Source: Castor canadensis
Lineage: Eukaryota > Chordata > Mammalia > Rodentia > Castoridae
Length of the DNA: 64,000 nt
Assembly: GCF_047511655.1 (NCBI RefSeq)
Contig: NC_133386.1
Location: 130,451,866-130,515,865, forward strand
Direction of reading: 5' to 3'
Made by a program: the position numbers and the translations under genes. Shown piece by piece: positions 35,441-45,099 of the stretch (its first letter is position 1; the number at the start of each line of letters is the position of its first letter). The notes beneath the pieces were generated by a model that saw only the letters and a list, made by a program, of their open reading frames with translations, did not search any database and was not told the DNA's origin.

Positions 35441-35939
35441 TTCTCGTTATGAGAAGTTTTTCGGATGTGGACACAAAACAAGTACTCAAGAAATGCTTCC
35501 TTAATGAGTTATGTGTGTAGTTTCTTTAACTCTGTGGGAAATCCTTCTCCCCCTCTTAACTATATCTTAGATCTGAGCATCCCAGGTTGGGAACTCATGA
35601 CTTCACAGCTCCATACGCTAGTCTTGTAGATGAGGAAACTAAGGCCTAGGGAGGGGAAAAGTTTTGCCAGAGTCCAGAAATTTTGGAAGTGTTATCAGTG
35701 GGATTTCTGCAGGAACTTCCATTACTAACGTTCTGAGATCTAAACGAGAAAATTAAAATGCTTGGATGGGTATTCTTTTATCAAACTGAAATCCTTTATT
35801 AAGATACACATGCTATGGAGCTACACAGCATATACCTCCCTTCAGCATGATGGCTGTACCCGGTTGTTCTTGGGTGAAGGTAGGTCACAAGCTTCCTGAA
35901 GGTGGCGCTGTTGGCTCACCCTACCGCTTGTTCCCCCAG

Positions 35940-36611
35940 GTAACTACCGTCGTGCAGCTGAATGTCGGCGGCCAGTTCTACACCACCACCGTGGGCACCC
36001 TGAGAAAATTCTCCGGTTCAAAGCTGGCAGAGATGTTCTCCAGCCCAGTCGAGGCCTGCACGGATGGGGAGGGCCGTTTCTTCATCGATCGCTCGGGTAC
36101 TTACTTCGGCCCCATCCTGGACTACCTGCGCACCGGACAAGTGCCCTCACAAAACCTCACCGAGGTGTACCGTGAGGCTCAGTACTATGAGATCCAGCCT
36201 TTGGTCAAGCTCCTGGAGGACACGCCGCAGATCTTCGGTGAGCAGGTGGCTCGGAAGCAGTTCTTGCTGCGAGTGCCGAACTACAGTGAGAACCTGGAGG
36301 TCCTACTCCGCCTGGCGCGGGCAGAGGCGGTGGGGATGCGCTGGTCGGAGGTGGTAGTGTGCGTGATGCACACAGACGAGCAGGCTGCGCAGTGTGCGGA
36401 GCCCCTGTATAACCTGGAGGCCAAGAAGGTGCCATTTGTCAAGTTTGGACCCTGGAATGTAGGTCCATCAATTGAGGACTTACTGCACTGCGTGAATAAG
36501 GACATTAAGGCCAAGGGGTACCAGGTACAACTTCAGAAATACTTTCTAGAGAAGGCATGCTGGGCCAAGCTCCAAGGTTGCTTCCACAAGTTCACCTTCA
36601 ACTGGTGGTGA
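35940..36611 (+). CDS. KCTD14: KCTD14 coding exon 2 (BTB/T1 domain and C-terminal domain)
   Basis: Main coding exon of KCTD14, a potassium-channel-tetramerisation-domain-like protein. The exon follows a pyrimidine-rich acceptor ending CCCCCAG at 35939 and encodes 223 residues to TGA at 36609-36611. With exon 1 the protein is 248 residues, close to the human length of about 255. Visible features are the T1-type BTB start LNVGG (residues 32-36), FFIDRSGTYFGPILDYLRTG (72-91) and EAQYYEIQPL (104-113), then the KCTD7/KCTD14-type C-terminal region with VKFGPW and the closing aromatic FNWW. KCTD BTB domains typically form oligomers and several recruit Cullin-3; whether KCTD14 does so cannot be read here. 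The reading frame also stays open upstream of the acceptor to an ATG at 35847. Not a retrocopy: a real acceptor and a 5.2-kb intron precede it. KCTD7 is the closest alternative, but the sequence and its INTS4 neighbour favour KCTD14. Confidence 0.92.
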   Translation, partial: VTTVVQLNVGGQFYTTTVGTLRKFSGSKLAEMFSSPVEACTDGEGRFFIDRSGTYFGPILDYLRTGQVPSQNLTEVYREAQYYEIQPLVKLLEDTPQIFGEQVARKQFLLRVPNYSENLEVLLRLARAEAVGMRWSEVVVCVMHTDEQAAQCAEPLYNLEAKKVPFVKFGPWNVGPSIEDLLHCVNKDIKAKGYQVQLQKYFLEKACWAKLQGCFHKFTFNWW

Positions 36612-36662
36612 TCTCCAGAAGTGGGGACCATTTTTGTTAGTGGCTCTGGTAGGTCTTGTGAA

Positions 36663-36705
36663 ATTAAAAGTTGCCATTAAAAGCCATCTTTTGTTTGTTT
36701 GTTTT
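36663..36705 (+). terminator. KCTD14: KCTD14 poly(A) signals ATTAAA
   Basis: Two ATTAAA hexamers at 36663-36668 and 36676-36681, about 52 and 65 bases after the KCTD14 stop codon. They are followed immediately by a T/G-rich run (TTTG repeats, 36689-36705), which resembles a downstream cleavage element. That T/G run is the reversed tail of an antisense SINE. A 3' UTR of only about 70-90 bases would be implied; use of the site is inferred. Confidence 0.5.
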
Positions 36706-36882
36706 CAGTACTGGGGCTTGAACTCGGGGTCTACACCTTGAGCCACTCCACCAGCCCTTTTTTGTGATGAGTTTTTATGAGATAGGATCTGGCGAACTAT
36801 TTCCCCAGGCTGGCTTGGAACTTCGATCCTCCTGATCTCTGCCTCCTGAGTAGCTAGGATTTGAGGCGGGAGCCCAGCAAAA
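36689..36882 (-). mobile_element. B1-ID composite SINE at the KCTD14 3' end
   Basis: (TTTG)n then AGTACTGGGGCTTGAACTCGG, CTTGAGCCACTCCACCAGCCC, GCGAACTATTTCCCCAGGC and GAGTAGCTAGGATTTGAGGC. It begins 8 bases after the second ATTAAA. Confidence 0.85.
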
Positions 36883-37069
36883 AACATCTTTCTTTTATTT
36901 CAAAAATAAATATAAAACATCTTCCAAGGTTGGCTTACAGCCTCACCCCAAAATACTTATCCCTCTTACCCTTATGGCCCCACTGTACTAGCTAGCAAAT
37001 CCCCACCCTCCTTCAAAACTTCATGTACCTGTCAGATGTTTCTCTTAAAGTCCAATAAATTAGAATGTT

Positions 37070-37158
37070 TTGGGCTGGTGGAGTGGCTCAAGTGGTAGAG
37101 CACGTGCCTAGCTAGCATGAAACCCTGAGTTCAAACTCCAGTACCGCCAAAAAAGAAA
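37070..37158 (+). mobile_element. ID-like SINE
   Basis: GGGCTGGTGGAGTGGCTCAAGTGGTAGAGCACGTGCC, TGAGTTCAAACTCCAGTACCGCC, A-tail. Confidence 0.85.
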
Positions 37159-38139
37159 ATAGAATGTTTCAACAATGCTTTGGCAGGAGATGTGGGATGA
37201 CCATAGGAAAATACAGGCTTCCATCAGTTTGATAGTTTGACTGAAGTCCACCCAACCACTTTAGTCCATCTGGCCTCTGTGTGCCTTCAAGAAGAAGATG
37301 TCAGATTAGTACCTGCAGTGAATACTTCTTAGATCCCCTTTACTGGATGTTGCTAGTGTTGGTTGTGGAAGCCCCACAGCTGCTCTCTTCTGTACCCTAG
37401 TGATTTTCAAAGTGTGGCATCAGTATCCTCTGGAAAAGTGCTCGAAATACATATGCTCAGGCCCCACTTCAGGTCAACAGAGTCAGAATCCCTGAGGGTT
37501 GTCCTAGCTGCATGATTCAGCAAGCCATCCGAGTGATTCTGATGCACTGTAGTTTTGAGACATGCTCTTGGAAAGAATTGCCACTTGTTGGATGAAGGGA
37601 CAAAAGACTTGACGCCTTACCTCCAAGAAGTTTCTGTTGCAAGGCTCCTTGTTGGACCAGGCTAAATGAGTGTCCATCTGAGAGCACATTCTTTAGCTTT
37701 TGTCCTCTGTCCTCCACTGCTTCCTTCACTTCCTTCTAAGAGCCCTCCTTCAAGAAACCATGTATATTCCTTGAACTAAAGGTCTCCATTTAGGTTCTTT
37801 TTCTGAATTTCAGATAGAGGACACACATAGACATTCATCCTTCTTCAAGTCTAATTCTGAGACAGATGACTCCCTTCTGTGACTTGTGGCTCAACAAACC
37901 ATGTAAGTCCCACCCTGGGACTAAGGATTTCACAGGACTCTAGTACCAGATCTTGGAAGGTCCCCTGCAAACAAATAAGTTGGTTGTTACTGCCACTCCA
38001 GTCCACCCTCTCTCTTTTTCCTTTGGATGCCTCTTCATGGTGACAGATCCAGGAATAATTTCCCCCTCAGGAGACACCATTTATACCTACAAGAATCTGG
38101 GTTTGCCTCCTCATGGACTAATGAATATCTGTATCAATT
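37159..38139. other. Intergenic, nothing recognised
   Basis: GTGGTCTCAAAGTGTGGC-like wording near 37405 (TTTTCAAAGTGTGGCATCAG, GATTCTGATGCACT) resembles an old MIR/L2 or MER5 remnant but is not firm; otherwise nothing named. Confidence 0.45.
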
Positions 38140-38662
38140 TTTTCTTTTCTTTCTTTCTTTTTGATGGGGTTTGAACACAGGACCTCACACTTGGCTATGC
38201 AGGTGCTCTCCCATTCTCCCACTTGAGCCACTCCATGGCCCCTCTATGTAGTCCTTTCATAAAAACATTTGAACTTTTTCCTTTATTACACTCTCCTGCT
38301 GCAGTGTCTCTGTGGCATGTTTCAAACGCGACCCAAAAGCCTATTTCTTGGACTAGGAGCCTGACTTGTGGGGGACACTCAGAGTTTTCTGTACCTTGCA
38401 ATTTCTTCAAAAGACTGAGCAATTCTTTCTATTGCTTCCAAACTACAGAAGTGATTCAGCATCTCCCTTTGGGAGCTCCAGGGCTGGAGCTGTTGGGTTG
38501 TTTGTGTGTCAGAGTATTTTGTTTGGTTGGTTTGTTTTCATTTCTGTTTTTTTGATACAGGGTCTTGCTGTGTAGCACAAGCTGGCCTTGAACTCAAGAT
38601 TCTCCTGCATCAGCCTCACAAGTGCTGAGATTACAGGTGTGTATCCTCACACCTGGCTGTAC
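38140..38662 (-). mobile_element. Antisense ID-like and B1-like SINEs
   Basis: ID-like 38140-38245 (GATGGGGTTTGAACACAGG, TTGAGCCACTCC) and B1-like 38548-38662 (TGATACAGGGTCTTGCTGTGTAG). Confidence 0.75.
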
Positions 38663-39317
38663 CCAAGTATGTTTTTAACATACTACCTACCTCTTGTTCT
38701 TGAGAAAAAAAACCCCAAAACTCCAGGTTTTATGTTATGACACCTCTTTCCTGGCTCCTCCTATTGCTAGAATCTCTCTGGGTCTCAAACGATAATAAAA
38801 GTCTCCTTCAACTCTGGTAAGACCACCAGGGGTGAGCAGCTCTCCTCATTGGCATGGGTCCTTTCCTAATCATCAGTTTATGCTAACTGTGGATCAGGGC
38901 TGAACCTGGGCATCTCACCCTTGTCCATCCTGATGCAGAAACACATGATCCCATGACATTTAATAATTTCAGGTGGGACTCCCAAAGTGGGACAGGTCTC
39001 CTGCTCATGCGTACAGGTATTCACACGTTAATTCTCCAAATAGTCTACTGTTGTAGCCACACATAGACCCCAGGAAAATCATGGCGCAGGAAGTTCAATG
39101 ATTTGGACAGTGGGCCAAGTAGTTAACTGGTTATCTTGGAGCAAGGTGATGATAGGGGAAAAAAAAGGCTGGGACAAGGGATGATTCAAACTACAAGTAC
39201 AGCACCACCAATCCCAATCCCAAGAACTCCTACAAGCAACTGAAAAAGACTTTGATAGAGGGAGGGACATCAAAATTCTTAGATCAAGTAGACATGGATT
39301 TAAGTCATCAAATTTGG

Positions 39318-39450
39318 GGGCTGGCAGTGTGGCTCAAATGGTAGAGTGGCTCAATGGTAGAGTGCTTGCCTAGCAAGCACAAGGCCCTGAGTTCAAACCC
39401 CAGTACTGCCAAATAAATAAATAAATAAAAATAAATACATAAATAAATCA
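39318..39450 (+). mobile_element. ID-like SINE with (AAAT)n tail
   Basis: GGGGCTGGCAGTGTGGCTCAAATGGTAGAG with a short internal duplication of GTGGCTCAATGGTAGAGTG, then the B-box region and an (AAAT)n tail. Confidence 0.85.
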
Positions 39451-39689
39451 TCAAATTTTGGATCAAAAGGAGGGGAATGTTGTGGATTTAGAGAGACTAA
39501 AACTTTTTTTTCTAAAATTTTGATGAATTTTAGGAATATCTAGCAGAAATTTTAGAAGCCTAGTGGTCAGATTACATGCCAGGTCAGTTAAATTAGAATC
39601 TCTAGGGTTGGAGCTCAGGTATCATATTTTAATGCTACTTGATTAATTCCAACATGTGGCTAAGGTGAGACTCACTGAAGTAAGAAAAC

Positions 39690-40150
39690 CTAATGTGTGA
39701 ATTTTGGTTGGATCTTAGAATTTTCTAAAAATAAGGTTATAAAATACATTCGTGGAACAAAAGTCAAACACACGTGTGTGTGTGTGTGGTGTTGGGGATT
39801 TAATATTAGAGCCTTGCACATGCTAGGCAAGTGCTTACCACTGAGCTATTTCCCCAGCCTAATTTGTTCTTTTTTTTTTAGAAGCAATTATGGTGGTAGG
39901 AGAATATTCCTGTTCTTAGGAGATGTAAACTGAGGTATTTAGGTGGAAGCATTTAAGTATCATAATGTCTTCAACTTATGTTCAAATGGTTTAACAGATA
40001 TGTATATATACATGTGTATGGAGAAAGAAATGATGCAAAGTGTCTAAATAGTAATAGTTGGTTGGCCTAGGTGAAAGGTTCATCATAGCATCCTTTTATC
40101 TTTTCTGTAGATTTGAAAATTTTCAACATACCAAATTGAAAAGTTAATTT
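39690..40150 (+). mobile_element. Old LINE-1 3'-end fragment (L1M-like)
   Basis: Resembles the 3' UTR of old mammalian L1M elements: CTTAGGAGATGTAAACTGAGGTATTTAGG near 39916 and CTTTTCTGTAGATTTGAAA near 40103. It is interrupted by an antisense ID-like SINE at 39778-39862. Recognition is by memory of consensus wording, not alignment. Confidence 0.5.
39778..39862 (-). mobile_element. ID-like SINE, antisense
   Basis: (TG)n tail, GGTGTTGGGGATTTAATATTAG, CATGCTAGGCAAGTGCTTACCACTGAGC; inserted in an old L1 3' end. Confidence 0.75.
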
Positions 40151-40640
40151 GGAGAACTAACATTTGAATACCTGTATGCATGCAATATTAGAGTATCACA
40201 ATGGATACATCATGCTAATGCCAGATGCAATTATTTATCAACACTTAACTAAATGTTTGGGAATTATATAGAAAAGTTCCAAACTAGCTTAGTATATTTG
40301 ATTGTTCTCTACACACGAGAACTTTGGTATGTCCTTAGGGGGGGTCCTGTACTAAGCAAGTAGTGTTATAGCTAATCAAAAAGCTACCTCCTTGATCAAT
40401 TACAGGGATGATGTATGCCTGGTAGCCATGACGCCTCCTGGTCTGGCTGTATGTTTTTTCTATGCCCAATGATAGTATTGCATAGTCCTCTGGTACATTG
40501 ACCTTGGGCTTGGCAATGTAAATTGTATGCCAGTGGACCATCAACAAACAACAAATGGGGCATGAGTAAAGATTTGATAATTGCTTGTGTACAAGGTTAG
40601 TACTTTTATGAAATTGCTACTGTCCCAAAAGAAAGACAGG
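40151..40640. other. Intergenic, nothing recognised
   Basis: AT-rich. A 70-codon minus-strand frame at 40335-40547 has no recognisable family and no exon context. Confidence 0.5.
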
Positions 40641-40644
40641 TTAG

Positions 40645-40765
40645 CAGGCTGTGATTATGCACAGCTAGGGATGCTGAAGTGAGAGGATCACTTGAGCCCA
40701 GAAGTAGGAGACCAGATTAGGCAACATAGTCTCAGAACACACACACATACACAAACACACACACA
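40645..40765 (+). mobile_element. Old 7SL-derived SINE monomer (PB1/FLAM-like)
   Basis: GAGAGGATCACTTGAGCCCAG and GGAGACCAGATTAGGCAACATAG read more like ancestral 7SL/Alu monomers than the young B1 units nearby. It ends in a CA-rich tail. Confidence 0.6.
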
Positions 40766-41041
40766 CACCAGGCTATTCCACTAGATAGGTTAAAAGAAGA
40801 GGCACTGAAGAGGTCACCTTAGACCAGGTGATCCAGCTGAATTAGGACCAGGACTGCCAAGCTTAGACCAACTCAAATTGTAGGATCATGAGTAAATAAT
40901 AATGTCTCAAACCTCTGTGGTTTGTTTTATTACTCAGTAATAGATAACTAATATACTTTATTTTAAGAGATTTCTCCAGAAGTCTCACTTAATAACATCT
41001 GCTTACATTTTGTTTACCAGAACTGTGAAATATGGCCATGT

Positions 41042-41046
<5 letters not shown>

Positions 41047-41081
<35 letters not shown>

Positions 41082-41090
41082 TGTGTGTGT
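41047..41090. repeat. (GT)n microsatellite
   Basis: About 21 GT units with a single A interruption near the middle. Confidence 0.95.
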
Positions 41091-41229
41091 CTGTAATGGG
41101 GGATTGAAAATGATCAAGGTACAGTTATACACATGTATGGGAATGTCATAATGAAACCCATTATTTTGTATAATTCATATATGCTAAGAAAAAACCTTGG
41201 GTGAATCTGAAAAAGAAAAGAAGAAACAA

Positions 41230-41412
41230 TTTTCCCCTTGTGACACACTCCAGTTATTCCGGCACTCAGCAGGCAGAGGTAGGAGGATCAGGACCAGCCT
41301 GGGCTACATAGTAAGACCTTGTCTAAAAATATAGAAAGAAAGAAACAGAGAGAGTGAGAGAGAAAGTAAAGAAAGAAGAGAAGGGAAGGAGAAGGGAAGG
41401 AAGGAAGAATTT
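41230..41412 (+). mobile_element. B1-like SINE with purine-rich tail
   Basis: CACACTCCAGTTATTCCGGCACTCAGC, GGACCAGCCTGGGCTACATAG, then a GA/GAAA-rich tail to 41412. Confidence 0.75.
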
Positions 41413-41661
41413 AAAGAATAGTGTTTATAAGTTATTAGAAACATGGGGGTAAAATGGATGCTGAATACTGTTTTTTACTGTCAGCTTTGCAGAGTAGTAT
41501 TATGAAAAAAATGAAAAATCTATGCACATGTATTAATTTGAAATAAAAATTAAGTTGTTCTGATGGTCTAGGTTTAGCATTTTAATCTGATTGTATTCAA
41601 TACAGAAGTCTTCTATAAAATGATTATCCTCCCTCATAAGGCAAGACAATATACATATTGC

Positions 41662-42050
41662 TTTAGTTTGGATCTGAAATGTCCCCAAAGATCCATGTGG
41701 TAAAGGCTTGGTTCCTAGCTTAACCCTACTGGTAGATGGTGGAAACTTTAAGAGGTGGGGCTTAGTGAGTGATCATTAGGCCATTCAAAGTGTGTCCTCA
41801 AAAGGAATTGTGAGACTCTGTTCTCTTTCTGTTTCTCTATTTTGCTTCCCCACCATGAGATGAGTAGTGTTGCTCCTTTGACACACTCCAGCCATGATGT
41901 GAAGCAGTATCTGGGAGTGTGAAGGAGCAACTGGGCTAACTGATCATGGATTGAAACCTCTTAAACTCTGATCCAGAAAAACCATTTCTCTTTATAACTT
42001 GATTGTCTCAGGTATTTGTTATAGTAATGGAAAGATGACTGACACATGCA
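41662..42050 (+). mobile_element. MaLR-like LTR
   Basis: Typical wording of ERVL-MaLR LTRs: it starts GTTTGGATCTGAAATGTCCCC, contains AGAGGTGGGGCTTAGTGAG and CACCATGAGATG, and ends AGGTATTTGTTATAGTAATGGAAAGATGACTGACACA. No internal retroviral sequence adjoins it, so it is a solitary LTR. Confidence 0.65.
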
Positions 42051-42059
42051 GACATTAAG

Positions 42060-42364
42060 AAGACATCCTCCTGGAGATATAACTCAGTGGTAGAGCCCTT
42101 GCCTAGCATACACAGCTCTGGGGTCTATCCTGTATTATTTTTCTTTCTTTGTTTTTCTTTTTCTTTTTTTCTTTCTTTTTTTTTTTTTCAGTACTGGGGC
42201 TTGAATTCAGGGCCTTTACCTTGAGCCACTCCACCAGCTGCTTTTTTGTGATGTGTTTTCTTCGAGATAGGGTCTAATTGCCCAGGCTGGCTTGACCCAC
42301 AATCCTCCTGATCTCTGCCTCCTGGGTAGCTAGGATTACAGGCGTGAGCCACTGGTGTGCCCAG
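42060..42364. mobile_element. Sense ID-like and antisense composite SINEs
   Basis: ID-like 42060-42125 (GGAGATATAACTCAGTGGTAGAGC), T-rich stretch, then an antisense B1-ID composite 42187-42364 (GTACTGGGGCTTGAATTCAGG, GGCGTGAGCCACTGG). Confidence 0.8.
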
Positions 42365-42835
42365 TTAGTTACTTTTCTTGTTCTTCACTGTGACCAAATA
42401 CCTGACAGAAACAATTTAAGAGAGGAAAGATTTATTTTGGATTATTGTTTGAGAGAGTTCTGTCTATGGTCACTTGGCCCTATACACATGGGCAGGACAT
42501 CATGGTGGTGGGAGCATATGGCAGAGGTTTTTCTTTACTTCTTGGTAGACAGGAAGCAGAGAAAAGGGGATACAGGAAAAGCAAGATTTAATCTCACGGA
42601 CATGCCCCAGTGGCCTACTTCCTCCAGTGGGGCCCCAGCTCCTACTTTTCCCCACCTCACAATAATGCCGTCATATTATGAATCTGTCAAGGTTATCCAT
42701 TGATTAGGTCAGGCCTCATGATTTCATTGTGTGTGGAAATGGCTTCACAAACCCACCTAGAGATGTGCTTTGTTAATCACCTAGGTGTTTCTTAATTCAG
42801 TCAAGCTGATAATCAAAATTAACCATCACGCGTCC
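42365..42835 (-). mobile_element. MaLR-like LTR, antisense
   Basis: Begins TGTGACCAAATACCTGACAGAAACAA with AAAGATTTATTTTGG, then CATGGTGGTGGGAGCATATGGCAG and CCACCTCACAATAATG. It resembles the antisense wording of MaLR LTRs and is similar in order to 19620-20033. Confidence 0.55.
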
Positions 42836-43292
42836 CTAACACCATGAACAAAAGTCCCAAACAAACAAATAAATAACAACAAAGACATCTCCCAGAAGCA
42901 ACTACACCTGGGTTAGAATTCTTCCTCCACCGTTTATTATCTAGATATTGCCAGGATATTACTTACTGTACTTGAGTCTTGGTTTCTTCATCTGTAGATG
43001 GATATAATAATACTACCATGTGTTGTGAGGGATACATATGATAATGTATACAAAGTGCTTGTGCACTTTATGCACCTGGGACATAAAAAAAAAGTGCTCA
43101 ATCAACCTTGACTATCATTTATCCCACTAATATATGGTGAGTTTAACAAAGTGTGGTGTAATGGAAAGAGCTCTGGAATTCAACCAGAGACCTTGCTTTG
43201 CATGGTAGCACATAGATTACTCATAGTGCATCATTAGATAAGAAACTAGAGGGCTTCTTGGAAGGGAAGCTGATTCAGAATGTTGTCGTGGG

Positions 43293-43307
43293 AATACAGG
43301 GGGTTGA
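43293..43307. repeat. Target-site duplication, left copy (7SK retrocopy)
   Basis: AATACAGGGGGTTGA, repeated exactly at 43543-43557 on the other side of the 7SK copy. The last bases TTGA overlap the end of the 7SK match, so the junction has microhomology. Confidence 0.9.
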
Positions 43308-43542
43308 GAGCTTGTTTGGAGGTTCTAGCAGGGGAGCGCAGCTACTCGTATACCCTTGACCGAAGAACGGTCCTCCTCTATCGGGGATGGTCGTCCTCTT
43401 CGACCGAGCGCGCAGCTTCGGGAGGGACGCACATGGAGCGGTGAGGGAGGAAGGGGACACCCGCCTAGCCAGCCAGATCAGCCGAATCAACCCTGGCGAT
43501 CAATGGGGTGACAGATGTCGCAGCCAGATCGCCCTCACATCC
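43304..43542 (-). pseudogene. RN7SK: 7SK snRNA retropseudogene, 3'-truncated
   Basis: Reverse-complement copy of about the first 239 of roughly 331 nucleotides of 7SK RNA. Position 43542 corresponds to 7SK nucleotide 1 (GGATGTGAGGGCGATCTGGC), and the copy reads through the GATC-containing 5' hairpin and the GGCTAGGCGGGTGTCCCC segment to GCTCTCAA, where it stops. Functional 7SK is transcribed by Pol III and scaffolds HEXIM/P-TEFb. This copy lacks the 3' hairpin and terminal U-run and should not make stable 7SK. The flanks carry the 15-base direct repeat AATACAGGGGGTTGA at 43293-43307 and 43543-43557, a target-site duplication. No A-tail is present, so it is a tailless, 3'-truncated L1-mobilised retrocopy. 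Sequence identity to 7SK appears very high over the copy. Confidence 0.93.
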
Positions 43543-43557
43543 AATACAGGGGGTTGA
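43543..43557. repeat. Target-site duplication, right copy (7SK retrocopy)
   Basis: Exact second copy of AATACAGGGGGTTGA, directly adjoining 7SK nucleotide 1 at 43542. It falls at the beginning of a MaLR-like LTR. Confidence 0.9.
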
Positions 43558-44187
43558 AATGTGGTCCTCCAAATGAGAGGTTCACCTCCTAATCCCTGGA
43601 ATCTGTAAATGTTGCCTCATTTGGAAAAAGAGCAGATATCATTAAAGGTCTTGAAATGAGAAGATAATCCTGGATTATCTGGATGGATTCTAAATGCAAT
43701 GGTAAGTATCCTTATAAGAGACACACAGCTGGGCACACAGTGGTATGTGCCGGTAATCCTGGCACTAAGGAGGCAGAGGTAGGGGGATGAAGAGTTGGAG
43801 GCTAGCTTGGGCTACATGATGAGATTCTGTCTCAAAAAACTAAGGGTTGAGAATGTAGCTCAGTGGTAGTGTGCTTGCCTAGCATGCACAAAGTCCTGGG
43901 TTTGATCCCCAGCAGTACAAAAACAAACAAAACTGCAACCAACCAACCAAACACACACATACACAAAGGAAAGATGATAATATGGGGACTGATGAGGCCA
44001 CAAGGTCAAGAATGCATGAGCAGCCTCCAGAGCTAGGCCAGGAGCAGATTCTCCTCTAGAGACCCTAGAAGGGACACGGTCCTGCCAGTACTTTTTACCG
44101 CTAGAACTGTGAAAGAATAAGTGTATGTTGTTTTAAGCCACCAAGGTTGTGGTAACTCATTATGGCAGGAAACTAATACAAAGGATT
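43557..44187 (+). mobile_element. MLT1-like LTR, split by a SINE
   Basis: GAAATGTGGTCCTCCAAATGAGAGG through CCTTATAAGAGACACACAG, then after a SINE insertion (about 43728-43945) AGAACTGTGAAAGAATAAGTG, TTTTAAGCCACCAAGG and TTATGGCAGGAAACTAATAC, the usual MLT1 3' end. The 7SK retrocopy abuts its 5' end. Confidence 0.65.
43728..43960 (+). mobile_element. B1-like plus ID-like SINE in an MLT1-like LTR
   Basis: B1-like 43728-43842 (GCTGGGCACACAGTGG, GGCTACATGATGAG) followed by ID-like 43843-43945 (GAGAATGTAGCTCAGTGGTAG, CCTGGGTTTGATCCCCAGC). Confidence 0.8.
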
Positions 44188-45099
44188 AAGATTATACAAT
44201 ATATTTGCAATTATATTTGGAAATAAGTCATTACTTACGTTAACCTGTATAATGCAATGTTATATAGGAGTTACACTTATGGGTAGCTTAAAATTATTGG
44301 AGTGGAAAATGCTCATTTAATCAATGTAACTTTATTATTTGTTCCAAAAAGGGTTTAAGATAGTGGGTCTTAATAGGGCTATGAGAAAAAGGAATACCCA
44401 AAAAGATAAATTAAGTGAATGCTGTTTGTTGCCTACTCATTAATACTCTAACATCCTTTCCTCTTACAGCTTGAGGCATTCCACCAGCTTTGTCCTTTCC
44501 TCTTTTCTAACAGAAAAAGTAAAATAGCTAAAGTATTAATAATGTTCAAAATGCTATCTTTGTTTCATTTGTATGTGAGACTTCTCAGAAGTCTTCTGGA
44601 ATTAACTAAAGAAAGTTATAGAGTCAGGGGCAAGAGGTGTGACTCAAGTGGTAGGGCACCTACCTTGCAAGTGTGAAGCTGAGTTTAAATGGCTCCTATC
44701 CTCTCCCCTGCCCCCCAGAAAAAGAAGAAAAAAAGGTATAGAGTTAGAAGAGGAAAACTTAATACCGAATTCTAAACATAACTTCATTATAATCCAAAGG
44801 AAAAACACAAAAGGAGATTAAAATTTTTGTAGATTGCCCTCATGAAGATATAACTGGTAGTTAGAACCCGCTTTTTCTAGAAAGCACTGACTCCTTACTT
44901 GGGCCACAAATTAACTGAAAGCAGAAGAAAAGCCTGGTATCCCCACCTCCACTTTGTAACTGTCTCCATTACTCTATGTCTCTCTCTCCTGAAATCCCCT
45001 TTTCCAGGAAAAACAGAACTGATCAGTAACATCTTTGTAAAAAGGAAATGAAACTACCTCCAAGGAAAGGAATAGCAGAGCCTTGCAGGACAGATCACC
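44188..45099 (+). other. Intergenic, AT-rich, one worn ID-like SINE
   Basis: A degenerate sense ID-like SINE at about 44620-44735 (GTGACTCAAGTGGTAGGGCACC); the rest is AT-rich with nothing recognised. Confidence 0.5.

Larger units (their letters stand above)
30777..35939 (+). other. KCTD14: KCTD14 intron 1
   Basis: Intron between the two coding exons, with donor GTGAGT and acceptor CCCCCAG, 5163 bases. It is CpG-rich for about the first 300 bases. It contains an imperfect 63-base tandem duplication near 31421, antisense SINEs at about 33308, 34785, 35020 and 35355, and otherwise sequence with no recognised feature, notably 31620-33300 and 33400-34780. Confidence 0.8.

Noticed and set aside
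36064-36514. Alternative frames over KCTD14 exon 2
   Set aside because: Shadows of the KCTD14 frame.
40335-40547. 70-codon minus-strand frame that looks less random than its neighbours
   Set aside because: Could not be tied to any family, has no splice or promoter context, and may be a fragment of an old repeat.
43304-43542. Functional 7SK gene
   Set aside because: It lacks the last roughly 90 nucleotides and terminator, and its target-site duplications show that it is a retrocopy without the native upstream promoter.
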